This document shows positions 54,284 to 62,525 of a stretch of DNA of 64,000 bases, in pieces; the first letter of the stretch is position 1, and each line of letters begins with the position of its first letter. The DNA lies in assembly GCF_900129635.1 (NCBI RefSeq), contig NZ_FSRB01000002.1, forward strand, positions 2,136,727 through 2,200,726, given 5' to 3'. Under the pieces are notes generated by a model, which searched no databases, had not been told where the DNA came from, and saw nothing but the letters and a program-made list of their open reading frames with translations. The position numbers and the translations under genes are program-made. Source of the stretch: Singulisphaera sp. GP187 (GTDB taxonomy: Bacteria; Planctomycetota; Planctomycetia; Isosphaerales; Isosphaeraceae).

Positions 54284-54647
54284 GCCGGTCGGAATGGACC
54301 GAATCCCCTCCCCTCTCTCGTGGGGAATTCGGTCGTCTCCCGCACCGTCGGTCCTCGACATGGCTGTGCTGCTTGGTCGTGCGTGCGTGATCGAGTTCGT
54401 CACGCCGCTCTCCGATCGAGTGGGTCATGGACGGAGCGATCTTCGGTGGCTGTGGTCCGGACTCGGCCGCCGGACTTCTGGCTCTTGCATCGGGGGCCGA
54501 GTCCGGACCCCAGCCATCCCAAGGGGAGCCGCTCATGGCGAAGTCCCGACCCGGCGGACATCCCCCTGAGTCGTAAAGCTTCGCCGAACCCGTTCTGAAT
54601 TCATGAATAAGATGCGATCGATCAGCGGTCAGGATCGTTTTTTTCCC

Positions 54648-54781
54648 GTAGTGGTCGATCCACTCTAAATTCGTGGGTATTTACGGCGGCCACAACTCGT
54701 CGACCTGGCTGAAACAATGCACTCGGCACGTCAATAGCGAGTATGTGTCACCCCACAAATTTAGAGTGGATCGACCAGTAG
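54648..54781. mobile_element. Nested 126-bp element with 26-bp inverted ends and GTAG duplication
   Basis: A 26-bp inverted repeat (54652-54677 and 54752-54777), one mismatch, bounds 126 bp. The tetranucleotide GTAG lies directly before (54648-54651) and directly after (54778-54781), as for a 4-bp target duplication. It has no coding capacity. It lies inside the 506-bp element, so inserted later or carried with it. Confidence 0.65.
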
Positions 54782-54850
54782 GGTGGGCACGGCCCACCAA
54801 GATTCTTCGATGTCCCGCGCAATCGCAAATGAGGGTGGGCCGTGCCCACC
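54782..54850. repeat. Palindromic repeat with GGTGGGCACGGCCCACC
   Basis: GGTGGGCACGGCCCACC (54782-54798) and its reverse complement GGTGGGCCGTGCCCACC (54834-54850) form a 69-bp inverted-repeat unit; each arm is itself nearly palindromic. From memory, this string is common in intergenic repeats of planctomycete genomes. Confidence 0.7.
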
Positions 54851-54899
54851 ATAAAAGAGCAAAATGGTTGCGATGTGGTTATTATTTGGGGCATAAGTA

Positions 54900-54999
54900 G
54901 GGTCCGCGATTGCGGACCATCACCATCCGTCATGGGTCATCATCACGGACGACACCTCCAACGAGGCCGCGGTCGAAGTTGGTCTGCAATCGCGGACCC
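54900..54999. repeat. 100-bp inverted repeat with 19-bp arms
   Basis: The 19 bases at 54900-54918 (starting GGGTCCGCGATTGCGG) match, with one mismatch, the reverse complement of 54981-54999. It is the third inverted-repeat unit within the same 506-bp element. Confidence 0.65.
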
Positions 55000-56001
55000 G
55001 ACGGGAATCGTTGGACCTACGATGCTGCCACGGTCGATGGCGCCGAAGGACGGGGAAACGGGTTCGGCGAAGCTTGATCCTGAGTCCGCAACCTCAACTC
55101 CCATGCCCCTCGAATGGGTGAGCGCCGGCGGCGATCAGACACTGGGTGGTCAGTCATGTCGAGGTCGCGGCCGAGAGCTGGATCTCGATCGAAGCTTCTG
55201 GCCAGCACTGAAGGCAGATGCCCCTGGACCGGTTCGAGGGTCGGGTTACCGCTGAGCCGCGGTGAGGTATCAACCGGGGCGCTGGCTTGAGTCGGCACAA
55301 TTCATCCAAGGTCACTCTGAGTCGATAATAGGCTGAGATAGGCCTTGTTTGGGGGAGTCGCGGCCGAGTTTCCTCAAGGTTTGCGATCGAGTCATCCGTC
55401 AACGCGGTAATTTATGGCGAACATCGCATTTTTGGTTGTATTTTTTTCAGGGCGTGCAATATCGTTAAATGCAGAGAGGTCGACGGGAGGTCAACTTCTT
55501 TCAGGCTTGAGACTGTCGAAGGACGACGGCTCGGTGACGCGATGATTTGCGTCTTGGAAACGAACTGTCAGCCGGCTCGCCCAACTTTGTGGTCGTCGTG
55601 TGGGAGTTGAAACCGTCAGCCCGACACGCGCGATTGAGGGACGATCGCCGCACACCGCTCGTCAGTGCATTCGCACCGGCGACTGGTGGTTCGTCTCCCC
55701 ACGAAAATGACGATGGCACGTTGAGGGTGACGCTGCAACCCATCGGCCAAAGGTATGCGCACTTCGTACCTCAAGGTGGAAGTCGGGATCGGGAGGACTC
55801 ATCCCGCCACCGATGCCGGTCGCGTCGCCCTCACCTGGTGCCTGAGGAATGAAGGATTGATGAGGGCGATTCTTCCCATCAATCCAAAGGCAGCGCTCCA
55901 CTTGCTTCGCAATTCACCCCGAGAGTGGCCCGGATCCGTTACGTTGTGAAAACCGACGAGACTTGGCGGCTCCGGTCGCTTTCGCATCCTCCTACGACCA
56001 G

Positions 56002-56031
56002 GAACCATAATACCGTAGAGTTTTATGGTTC
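56002..56031. promoter_or_regulatory. Hairpin upstream of the exosortase gene
   Basis: GAACCATAA (56002-56010) pairs with TTATGGTTC (56023-56031) across a 12-base loop, about 130 bases before the exosortase start. It may be a regulator-binding palindrome or a leader hairpin; function unknown. Confidence 0.4.
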
Positions 56032-56163
56032 ATAAAAAGAAACGTGATGAGCATGCGTGGGCAGGTTTCGTATTAAGATGGAGATGCCAAGTCGTAACGG
56101 ATTTGCGTGCGGATCATTGCTGCTCTGAGAGGCGGTCTCGTAGGCGCCAGGAGGGGGAATTCG

Positions 56164-57174
56164 ATGAAATGCCACGCTCCCGATGCTGTGAGTGGGCGGA
56201 AACGGTTGGATCCCCTCATCCTCCTGGCGAGTCTGCTGGGCGCGGGTCTGATCTGGTTTTATTGGCCGACCCTCGTGGAAATGGCCCAGCGCTGGTCGAC
56301 CGATCCGCGCTATGCGCATGGTTACCTCGTTCCCCTGTTCTCGGTGATCGTGCTCTGGCTCCGACGCGACCGGTTCATGGTACTCACACCCCGCTCGAGT
56401 TGGCGGGGAGTGGCGCTCCTCGGGTTCGCAATCGGCATGCGAATGATTGGGACGTATCTTTATGTTAAGTGGTTTGAGGCCGTGTCGCTGCTGCCGGCCG
56501 TGGCCGGTGTCTGCGTGCTCATCTGGGGTTGGCCGTCACTCCGGTGGTCGTGGCCGGCGATCGCGTTCCTGGTCTTCATGCTGCCACTGCCCTATCGGTT
56601 GGAGGGGGCATTGGCCCAACCGTTGCAACGCGTTGCCACCCAAGCGAGCACCTATGCTTTGCAGACGCTGAGCTTCCCTGCCCTGGCCGAGGGGAATGTC
56701 ATTCATCTGGATGAATTCGCGCTTGGCGTCGTCGAGGCATGCAGTGGTCTGAGCATGCTGTTCACCTTCTTCGCATTGACGACCGGTCTGGTGATGGTGA
56801 TCCGGCGGCACTGGCTTTCCAAGCTCGTGATCGTGATGAGTGCCGTCCCGATTGCCCTCATCGTCAATACGATACGAATCACGGTGACCGGGGTGCTTCA
56901 TGAGTTGGTGGGCAGTGTGATGGCCAACCTCGTCTTTCATGACCTGGCCGGCTGGCTGATGATGCCGACCGCCCTGGGGCTGCTCTGGCTCGAACTCAAG
57001 CTCCTGTCGCGGCTGTTCACCGAACCGGTGCTCGTGTCCTCCGCCCTGAGTCCGATCGATCTGGCTCGAGCGGCCCGGGATGCACGCGATCAGCGAGAGC
57101 CCGGTGATTCCAATCGGCGCAACGGCAAGCCGGTTGCCTCCGCCGCGGTGAAGGGTCTGTTGACGCACTCCTAA
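56164..57174 (+). CDS. Exosortase/archaeosortase-family transpeptidase
   Basis: A 336-residue membrane protein with about eight helices. The start ATG 56164 lies after GGAGGGGGAATTCG; a frame extending to 56107 is less likely. The predicted catalytic residues of the family are in place: Cys193 in VEACSGLSML, Arg238 in NTIRIT and His259 in VFHDLAGW. Exosortases cleave and process proteins with C-terminal PEP-CTERM-like sorting tags, usually beside exopolysaccharide genes, as here. No tagged target protein is visible in the window. The C-terminal 50 residues are a charged tail. First gene of the operon. Confidence 0.9.
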   Translation: MKCHAPDAVSGRKRLDPLILLASLLGAGLIWFYWPTLVEMAQRWSTDPRYAHGYLVPLFSVIVLWLRRDRFMVLTPRSSWRGVALLGFAIGMRMIGTYLYVKWFEAVSLLPAVAGVCVLIWGWPSLRWSWPAIAFLVFMLPLPYRLEGALAQPLQRVATQASTYALQTLSFPALAEGNVIHLDEFALGVVEACSGLSMLFTFFALTTGLVMVIRRHWLSKLVIVMSAVPIALIVNTIRITVTGVLHELVGSVMANLVFHDLAGWLMMPTALGLLWLELKLLSRLFTEPVLVSSALSPIDLARAARDARDQREPGDSNRRNGKPVASAAVKGLLTHS

Positions 57175-57209
57175 ACTGGTTGGACTGGTTTGCTGGGAGC
57201 ACGCCCCTC

Positions 57210-59423
57210 ATGATGTTGAATTCCAACCCTGGATCAAGACCCGATTCAGTGAACCTGCCCGCGACGATTCCTCCGCATCGCAAAGACAGCTTCGCGGACT
57301 CGTCGGCCGTCATGGGATCGTCTACGAGTCTGGATCCATTCATGCTGCTCAAGGCCTTGCGCCGTCGCTGGGCGATGGCGCTCGGAATTGGTCTGGTTGG
57401 TGCGGGTGTCATCGGCTTCACCACCTACCTCTTGGTGCCCGCGGCGAAGTACACCGCGCGGTCGATGCTCCACGTCAACTCGGTCCAGCCGAGAATCTTG
57501 CTGACGACCGGTGAAGTCCACACCGAGTATGGAGCCTACCAGCGGACCCAACTGGCACTGCTGCACAGTCGCCTCGTGCTCAGTAGTGCGCTCAAGCAGC
57601 CCGAAGTCGCCAAACTTCCGATCCTCACCAAGGTGAGCGATCCGATCGAGTGGCTGGAGAACGAACTCAAGGTCGATTTCGCCCCCGGCTCCGAAATCCT
57701 TCGCATCAGCATTAGTGCCGAAAAACCCGACTTGCCGATGCTCCTGGTCAATGCCGTGACGCAGGCATATCTGGATGAGATCGTCGATGTTGAGATGAAG
57801 CAGAGTCGTCAGCGCTACGATCTTCTGAAATCGACCTGGAATCGCTACCAGGAAAACTTGAGGGAGAAGCGTCAGCAACTCAAGGGCCTGACGGAACTGG
57901 CCGGATCGGACAATAAATCGACGATCGCCACAATCCATCAACATGAACTGGATCGTCTCGGCCGGGCCGAGGATGAATTGTCGCGGATCCAGTCCGAGCT
58001 GAGAAGCCTGCGGATCGAGTCCGAGGTCCTCCACGAGAAAGCGGCCTTGAACCAGATGATGGTCACTCCGGCCATGATCGCGGATGCGATTAGCCGGGAT
58101 CGTTCGATCGAGTTGCTGAAAGACAAGGAGGCGCTCGTTCAACGGGCCATCGATCGCGTCTCGCATTTGGTCCGCAATCGAAACGATCCCGCGGTTAAAA
58201 AACATCGTGACGATCTTGAGGCGATTCATGTCGCGCTCGCGGCGCAGCGCCGCAAGCTCTACCCGATCGTCACGAAGCAGTTGCAAGACATGGGACGCGA
58301 CTCCGACGAATCGAAAGAAATCTTGGTCCAGCATCGGTGCGTGATCCTTGAGAAGATTGAGGCCGCGCTGCAGGACGACGTCAAGCGGCTCACCGAACGG
58401 AGCCGCTCGATCGGCCAGAACTCGGTCGATCTCTTCTCGATCCAGGAGGAAATCGCCAACGCCGACGAGATCGCCCGACTCATTGGCAAGGAGGTTGAGG
58501 CCCTGACCGTTGAGCTTCAGGCGCCACCGCGGATCCGACTCCTTGAGAAGGCCGAACTGCCGCGCACCAAGGATGAGACGCGCAAATTCAAGCTGGCCGG
58601 AGTGGCGGGATGTGGTGCCTTCGCCCTCGCGCTGCTGGGGATCTCCTTCTGGGAGTCGAGTGCCCGTCGGGTCGACTCGGCGAGCGATGTCGTTCAATGC
58701 CTGGGAATGGATCTGTTCGGGACGTTGCCGATCCTGCCCCGGCGGCGACTCATGCTCGGCTCGGGAGCGGCGCAACATCGGCGGTGGGGTAGCATGCTGA
58801 TCGAGTCGGTCGACGCCGCGCGGACCGCCCTGTTGCACGTTTCGCGGACCGAATCGGTGCGCGTGGTGATGATCGCCAGTGCGCTGGGCGGCGAGGGGAA
58901 AACCTCGCTGGCGAGCCACCTGGCGACCAGTCTCGCTCGTGCCGGCCGGCGGACCCTTCTTGTGGATGGCGACCTGCGCCGTCCCTCGGTGCATGAGTTA
59001 TTTGACCAGCCTTGCGTGCCTGGCTTCAGCGAGGTGCTCCGGGACGAGATCGAGCTGATCGACGCTGTTCAGCCGACGTTGATCAGTGGACTCTCATTAC
59101 TTACCGCGGGCTTCAGTGATAGTGACTCGATCCAGACGCTCGCTTCCCGGGACTTGCGGGCCATGTTCGATCAGCTCAAGGAACAGTTTGACTTCCTCGT
59201 GATCGACTCCTCCCCGGTATTGCCTGTGGCCGACGCCTTGCTGATCGGCCAGCACGTCGACGCGGTGATCTTCTCGATCATGCGCGACGTCAGCCGCATT
59301 CCCACGGTCCAAGCCGCTTACGATCGGTTAGCCCGACTGGGGATCCGGATGCTCGGGGCGATTGTCACGGGCGAGCAGACCGACCACTACGGCAGTAATT
59401 ATCTCCCCTCGGGCCGCGCCTAA
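57210..59423 (+). CDS. Wzz-type chain-length determinant fused to a BY-kinase (polysaccharide co-polymerase)
   Basis: A 737-residue inner-membrane protein: first helix near 55-75, a periplasmic Wzz domain and long coiled coil to about 430, second helix near 470, then a cytosolic BY-kinase with Walker A GGEGKT (Lys564), Walker A' LLVDGDLRRP and Walker B FLVIDSSP. The C-terminus has only scattered Tyr (DHYGSNYL), not a clear Tyr cluster, so autophosphorylation may be limited. It sets polysaccharide chain length and export. The start is taken as ATG 57210 (GGGAG upstream); 57180 or 57213 are possible. Lies between the exosortase and the EpsI-like gene. Confidence 0.88.
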   Translation: MMLNSNPGSRPDSVNLPATIPPHRKDSFADSSAVMGSSTSLDPFMLLKALRRRWAMALGIGLVGAGVIGFTTYLLVPAAKYTARSMLHVNSVQPRILLTTGEVHTEYGAYQRTQLALLHSRLVLSSALKQPEVAKLPILTKVSDPIEWLENELKVDFAPGSEILRISISAEKPDLPMLLVNAVTQAYLDEIVDVEMKQSRQRYDLLKSTWNRYQENLREKRQQLKGLTELAGSDNKSTIATIHQHELDRLGRAEDELSRIQSELRSLRIESEVLHEKAALNQMMVTPAMIADAISRDRSIELLKDKEALVQRAIDRVSHLVRNRNDPAVKKHRDDLEAIHVALAAQRRKLYPIVTKQLQDMGRDSDESKEILVQHRCVILEKIEAALQDDVKRLTERSRSIGQNSVDLFSIQEEIANADEIARLIGKEVEALTVELQAPPRIRLLEKAELPRTKDETRKFKLAGVAGCGAFALALLGISFWESSARRVDSASDVVQCLGMDLFGTLPILPRRRLMLGSGAAQHRRWGSMLIESVDAARTALLHVSRTESVRVVMIASALGGEGKTSLASHLATSLARAGRRTLLVDGDLRRPSVHELFDQPCVPGFSEVLRDEIELIDAVQPTLISGLSLLTAGFSDSDSIQTLASRDLRAMFDQLKEQFDFLVIDSSPVLPVADALLIGQHVDAVIFSIMRDVSRIPTVQAAYDRLARLGIRMLGAIVTGEQTDHYGSNYLPSGRA

Positions 59424-59469
59424 ACCCGCGGATACGGCACCCTCGGATTCGCCAACGACGAGCGGACCA

Positions 59470-60186
59470 ATGCTTCGACTCCTGCCTATGACAATCGCCC
59501 TTGTGATGGTCGTCTCCGCCGGGATCGTCCACGGCCAGTGGACCCAGCGCTGGACCGTGTCGCATGCGATCGAGGACGCCGCGGCCAGGCTCGAGCGACT
59601 GCCATTGGTCCTGGGCGATTGGCAAGGAGAGACGCTGGAGCTCAATCGTGAGCAGGTGGTCCTGGCGGGGATCGCGGGATATGTAGCACGACGCTACGAG
59701 GAATCGCTCAGCAAAGACGCGGTGACGATCCTCCTGGTCTGCGGCTCCCCCGGGCCGATCTCCGTACACACGCCGGACGTCTGCTACTCTACGGCCGGCT
59801 TCGAACTGATCGGAGAGCCGGACCTCTTCGCGCTACCGATCGAGACCTCGAGGTCAACGGCTGAATTTCGACACGCTCTGCTCGGCAAGACTAACGCACC
59901 GGTGCCCACGTATTTACGCATCTTTTGGTCCTGGTCCGCCGCCGGACCTTGGGAGGTTCCTGAGAACCCGCGCGTGGCGTTCGCGTCCAATCAGGTCCTG
60001 TACAAGTTGTACGTGATCCGAGAACTGAGCGCGGACGATGAGCCGATCGAGGAGGATCCCAGTCCAGCCTTTCTGCGGATTCTGCTGCCCGAGCTGGAGA
60101 AGCTTCACTCGCGACCCTCGGGAAGTGGTCCACGGAGTGTGCGGTCTGAGCACCCTGTGTTGACCACGGATCTGCACGCTGGCTAA
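59470..60186 (+). CDS. EpsI-like exosortase-associated protein (DUF3485 type)
   Basis: A 238-residue protein with one N-terminal membrane helix (LLPMTIALVMVVSAGIV). The body carries the EpsI/DUF3485 signature LPLVLGDWQGETLEL, then AGIAGYVARRYE, LLVCGSPGPISVHTPDVCY and TYLRIFWSW. Such proteins are found beside or fused to exosortases and are thought to act in exopolysaccharide export. Start ATG 59470; a longer frame overlaps the BY-kinase gene. Confidence 0.85.
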   Translation: MLRLLPMTIALVMVVSAGIVHGQWTQRWTVSHAIEDAAARLERLPLVLGDWQGETLELNREQVVLAGIAGYVARRYEESLSKDAVTILLVCGSPGPISVHTPDVCYSTAGFELIGEPDLFALPIETSRSTAEFRHALLGKTNAPVPTYLRIFWSWSAAGPWEVPENPRVAFASNQVLYKLYVIRELSADDEPIEEDPSPAFLRILLPELEKLHSRPSGSGPRSVRSEHPVLTTDLHAG

Positions 60187-60258
60187 TGCCGATTACAGCA
60201 TGAGTCATGGGCTTCCTGTCGCTCCGATCGCCGCCGACCGCATGACCCGAGGCTCGCC

Positions 60259-61551
60259 ATGGACTTCGCTGCATTTGTTTTGCTCAACGCCGTGCTTTTC
60301 ATTCGGCCGATGGAGTTCATCCCCGCGTTCTATGGCCTTCCGCTCTATAACATGGCGTTCTGCCTCTGCCTTTTCCTGAGCCTCCCTGCTCTCCTTGGAA
60401 AGGGCGTGCTCCGCACGATCGTCTTTCATCCGATCGGTGTTTGTGTACTGACCCTGGCCTCCACGGCGGTTCTCTCGAACCTGGCGAATGGCGGGATCCA
60501 GGACGCGGCCGATGCGTTTGACGTGATGAGCAAGGTTTTCCTGTATTACATCCTCCTGGTCGTGGTCGTCCGCACGCCCGCGCGCTTGAAATGGTTTTTG
60601 GCGGCCATGGTGATCAATGGATGCGTCGTTGCTGGGGTTGGGATTGCAGACTACAAGGGGATCATCCGAATCCCAAGCCTGATCGTCGTCGAGGAGATGC
60701 GGTATGCCAACGGGCAAGCGATTCCGTTCCGGAGGCTCGGTAGCACCGGCCTCTTCGCCGACCCCAATGACCTCGGTCTGTTCCTGGTCGGATGTATGAT
60801 CAACAGCCTTTATCTCGCGAGCGACCGTTCGGTTGCGTTGCCACTCCGGGCGCTTTGGCTACTGCCGTTGGGCGTCTTGTTCATGGCCCTGCTCCTGACT
60901 TACTCGCGGGCCGGGATGCTCACACTCCTGGTCGCCCTTGCGATTTATGGCATTGCAAGGTACGGCTGGCGCGCCCTGCTCCCGATGGCTCTCGCCCTGC
61001 CGGTCGTGCTCGGGGTTGGCGGTCGCCAAATGGAGTTTAAGCTCTCTGGTGGAACCGGGCAGACCCGGGTGGTGATCTGGGATTGTTTTTTTAGCCTGTT
61101 CGTTCAAAACCCAGTCCTGGGCGTGGGGTACAACCATTGTCTGGACTATGCCGATCAAGTGGCCCACAATTCCTATCTTCATGCCTTTGCTGAGTTGGGA
61201 TACGTCGGTGGCACGTCGTTCTTAGGGGCCGTGTTACTGGGCCTCTATGCCCTGTTGAGGATCGGGCCGCTTCGGACGGGGCGACTCGACCCCGCGCTCG
61301 CCAAGCTCTGGCCTTTTCTCCTGGCCGGTATCGGCTGCTTCGCCTTCGGGATCATGTCGCTCTCGCGGTGCTACGTGACCCCGACCTACTCGATCCTCGG
61401 CCTGGTCGCCGCCTACGAGCGGATGGCACTGGCCGTCTCGCCGCGACGACCGCTGCGCCTCGGCCCGACGATGATCGGACTTCTCCTGCTTTCCGGGGTA
61501 GCATTTTTGCTCATTATGTTTGTTATTATCAAAAAAAATGCAAATTATTAA
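60259..61551 (+). CDS. O-antigen ligase/polymerase-family (Wzy_C) membrane protein
   Basis: A 430-residue multi-pass membrane protein, with about ten to twelve helices. The Wzy_C loop is recognisable (QTRVVIWDCFFSLF, then NPVLGVGYNHCLDYA and AHNSYLHAFAELGYVGG), with Arg, His and Glu at positions typical of O-antigen ligases and polymerases, which join undecaprenyl-linked repeat units. Here it is likely the polymerase of the exopolysaccharide. The start ATG 60259 has GAGGC upstream. Confidence 0.85.
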   Translation: MDFAAFVLLNAVLFIRPMEFIPAFYGLPLYNMAFCLCLFLSLPALLGKGVLRTIVFHPIGVCVLTLASTAVLSNLANGGIQDAADAFDVMSKVFLYYILLVVVVRTPARLKWFLAAMVINGCVVAGVGIADYKGIIRIPSLIVVEEMRYANGQAIPFRRLGSTGLFADPNDLGLFLVGCMINSLYLASDRSVALPLRALWLLPLGVLFMALLLTYSRAGMLTLLVALAIYGIARYGWRALLPMALALPVVLGVGGRQMEFKLSGGTGQTRVVIWDCFFSLFVQNPVLGVGYNHCLDYADQVAHNSYLHAFAELGYVGGTSFLGAVLLGLYALLRIGPLRTGRLDPALAKLWPFLLAGIGCFAFGIMSLSRCYVTPTYSILGLVAAYERMALAVSPRRPLRLGPTMIGLLLLSGVAFLLIMFVIIKKNANY

Positions 61552-61743
61552 AGTTGCGCGGCCATGTTTGAGGCCGGCGAGGTCGGGGAGAGCGACTTGC
61601 CACGGCCCGGCCCGCGGATTCAGAGGAAGGACCATTGCCAGCTCGCTCGAGGTGGTCATGCACCTGGGCCTTCGGACCGTCACTGAGGTGAGCCGGACTG
61701 GATCGACGGCCGTGATCGAACTCGTCGTGAGGAGTCACCGACC

Positions 61744-62514
61744 TTGAATTATCGATATCGGCTGGCGCAGTCCCAGCACCCGGCCGCCCGCATCCTGAGA
61801 CGGCTTTACTGGGGAGTGCAGACCTTCTCCCTGCCCGCGCCACGGTACGTCATTAAGCCCATGCTCTGGGCCTACCTGGCCCTCCGTGAGCTTTACTACT
61901 TTGCAATGCGGGTTTGTATTTGTGAGCCACTGTTCAAGGCTGCTTGTCGTCGGCACGGCCGTCGGTTGCGAACGGGAGTCTTCATCCACTGGATCAAAGG
62001 AAAAGGGGATATCGTCATCGGCGACGATGTCGAGTTTGGCGGCAAGTGCGACATCATGTTCGCCGCCCGGTTCACTCCGAATCCGACCCTGGAGGTGGGT
62101 GATCGTACGTGCGTCCGCGGCACCACGTTCTCGATCGGCCGACGGATTTCGATCGGCAACGATTGTCTGATTGCGATGGGAGTCAAGATGTTCGATTCCA
62201 ACGGCCACCAGTCGGACCCTGAAGCTCGTCTGGCGGGCCTGCCTCCAGAATTCGAGGACGTGCGGCCGATCACCATCGCCGATAACGTGTGGATTGGACA
62301 GATGTCGATTGTTACGCCGGGTGTCAATATCGGCGAGGGAAGCATTGTCTCGGCCGGCTCCGTGGTCCTCGGCGACGTTCCCCCGTACACGGTGGTCGCG
62401 GGATACCCGGCCCGGAAGATCGGTTCCCTTCGGGACAGGCGCACTCCGGAGTCCCCGGTGACTCCATTGTTGTCACCCGTGCATTGCTCGGGTTCGGTCC
62501 CATCGGAGTTGTGA
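61744..62514 (+). CDS. Left-handed beta-helix (hexapeptide) acyltransferase
   Basis: A 256-residue O-acetyl-type transferase. A hydrophilic N-terminal region with a basic patch is followed by hexapeptide repeats (IVIGDDVEFGG, ISIGNDCLIAMG, ITIADNVWIGQMSIVTPGVNIGEGSIVSAGSVV). The sugar/acyl-CoA active His is likely in SNGHQSD. The start TTG 61744 follows GAGGAG. It modifies the polysaccharide with an acyl group, inferred from location. It ends 11 bases before the FkbH-like start. Confidence 0.85.
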   Translation: MNYRYRLAQSQHPAARILRRLYWGVQTFSLPAPRYVIKPMLWAYLALRELYYFAMRVCICEPLFKAACRRHGRRLRTGVFIHWIKGKGDIVIGDDVEFGGKCDIMFAARFTPNPTLEVGDRTCVRGTTFSIGRRISIGNDCLIAMGVKMFDSNGHQSDPEARLAGLPPEFEDVRPITIADNVWIGQMSIVTPGVNIGEGSIVSAGSVVLGDVPPYTVVAGYPARKIGSLRDRRTPESPVTPLLSPVHCSGSVPSEL

Positions 62515-62525
62515 GGCGATTGACG

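Larger units (their letters stand above)
54565..55086. mobile_element. MITE-like element, 506 bp, with 19-bp inverted ends and 8-bp target duplication
   Basis: AAGCTTCGCCGAACCCGTT at 54576-54594 is repeated as its exact reverse complement at 55057-55075. Immediately outside, three bases on, the same octamer CCTGAGTC occurs at 54565-54572 and 55079-55086. This is the layout of a transposed element of 506 bp (54573-55078) with an 8-bp target site duplication and no transposase. The left end begins GTAA, as do IS66-family ends, which also produce 8-bp duplications; the right end deviates in its last bases. Two or three further inverted-repeat units sit inside it. Confidence 0.75.
54284..56163. 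other. 1.9-kb gene-poor region containing nested inverted-repeat elements
   Basis: No convincing gene on either strand. From 54565 to 55086 lies a set of nested inverted repeats. From 55087 to 56001 I see only short frames without ribosome-binding sites (for example 55547-55852 and 55755-55949), and a small hairpin at 56002-56031. Confidence 0.6.

Noticed and set aside
55547..55949. Two short frames in the non-coding region before the exosortase
   Set aside because: No ribosome-binding sites, overlapping each other in different frames, and no recognisable protein sequence.
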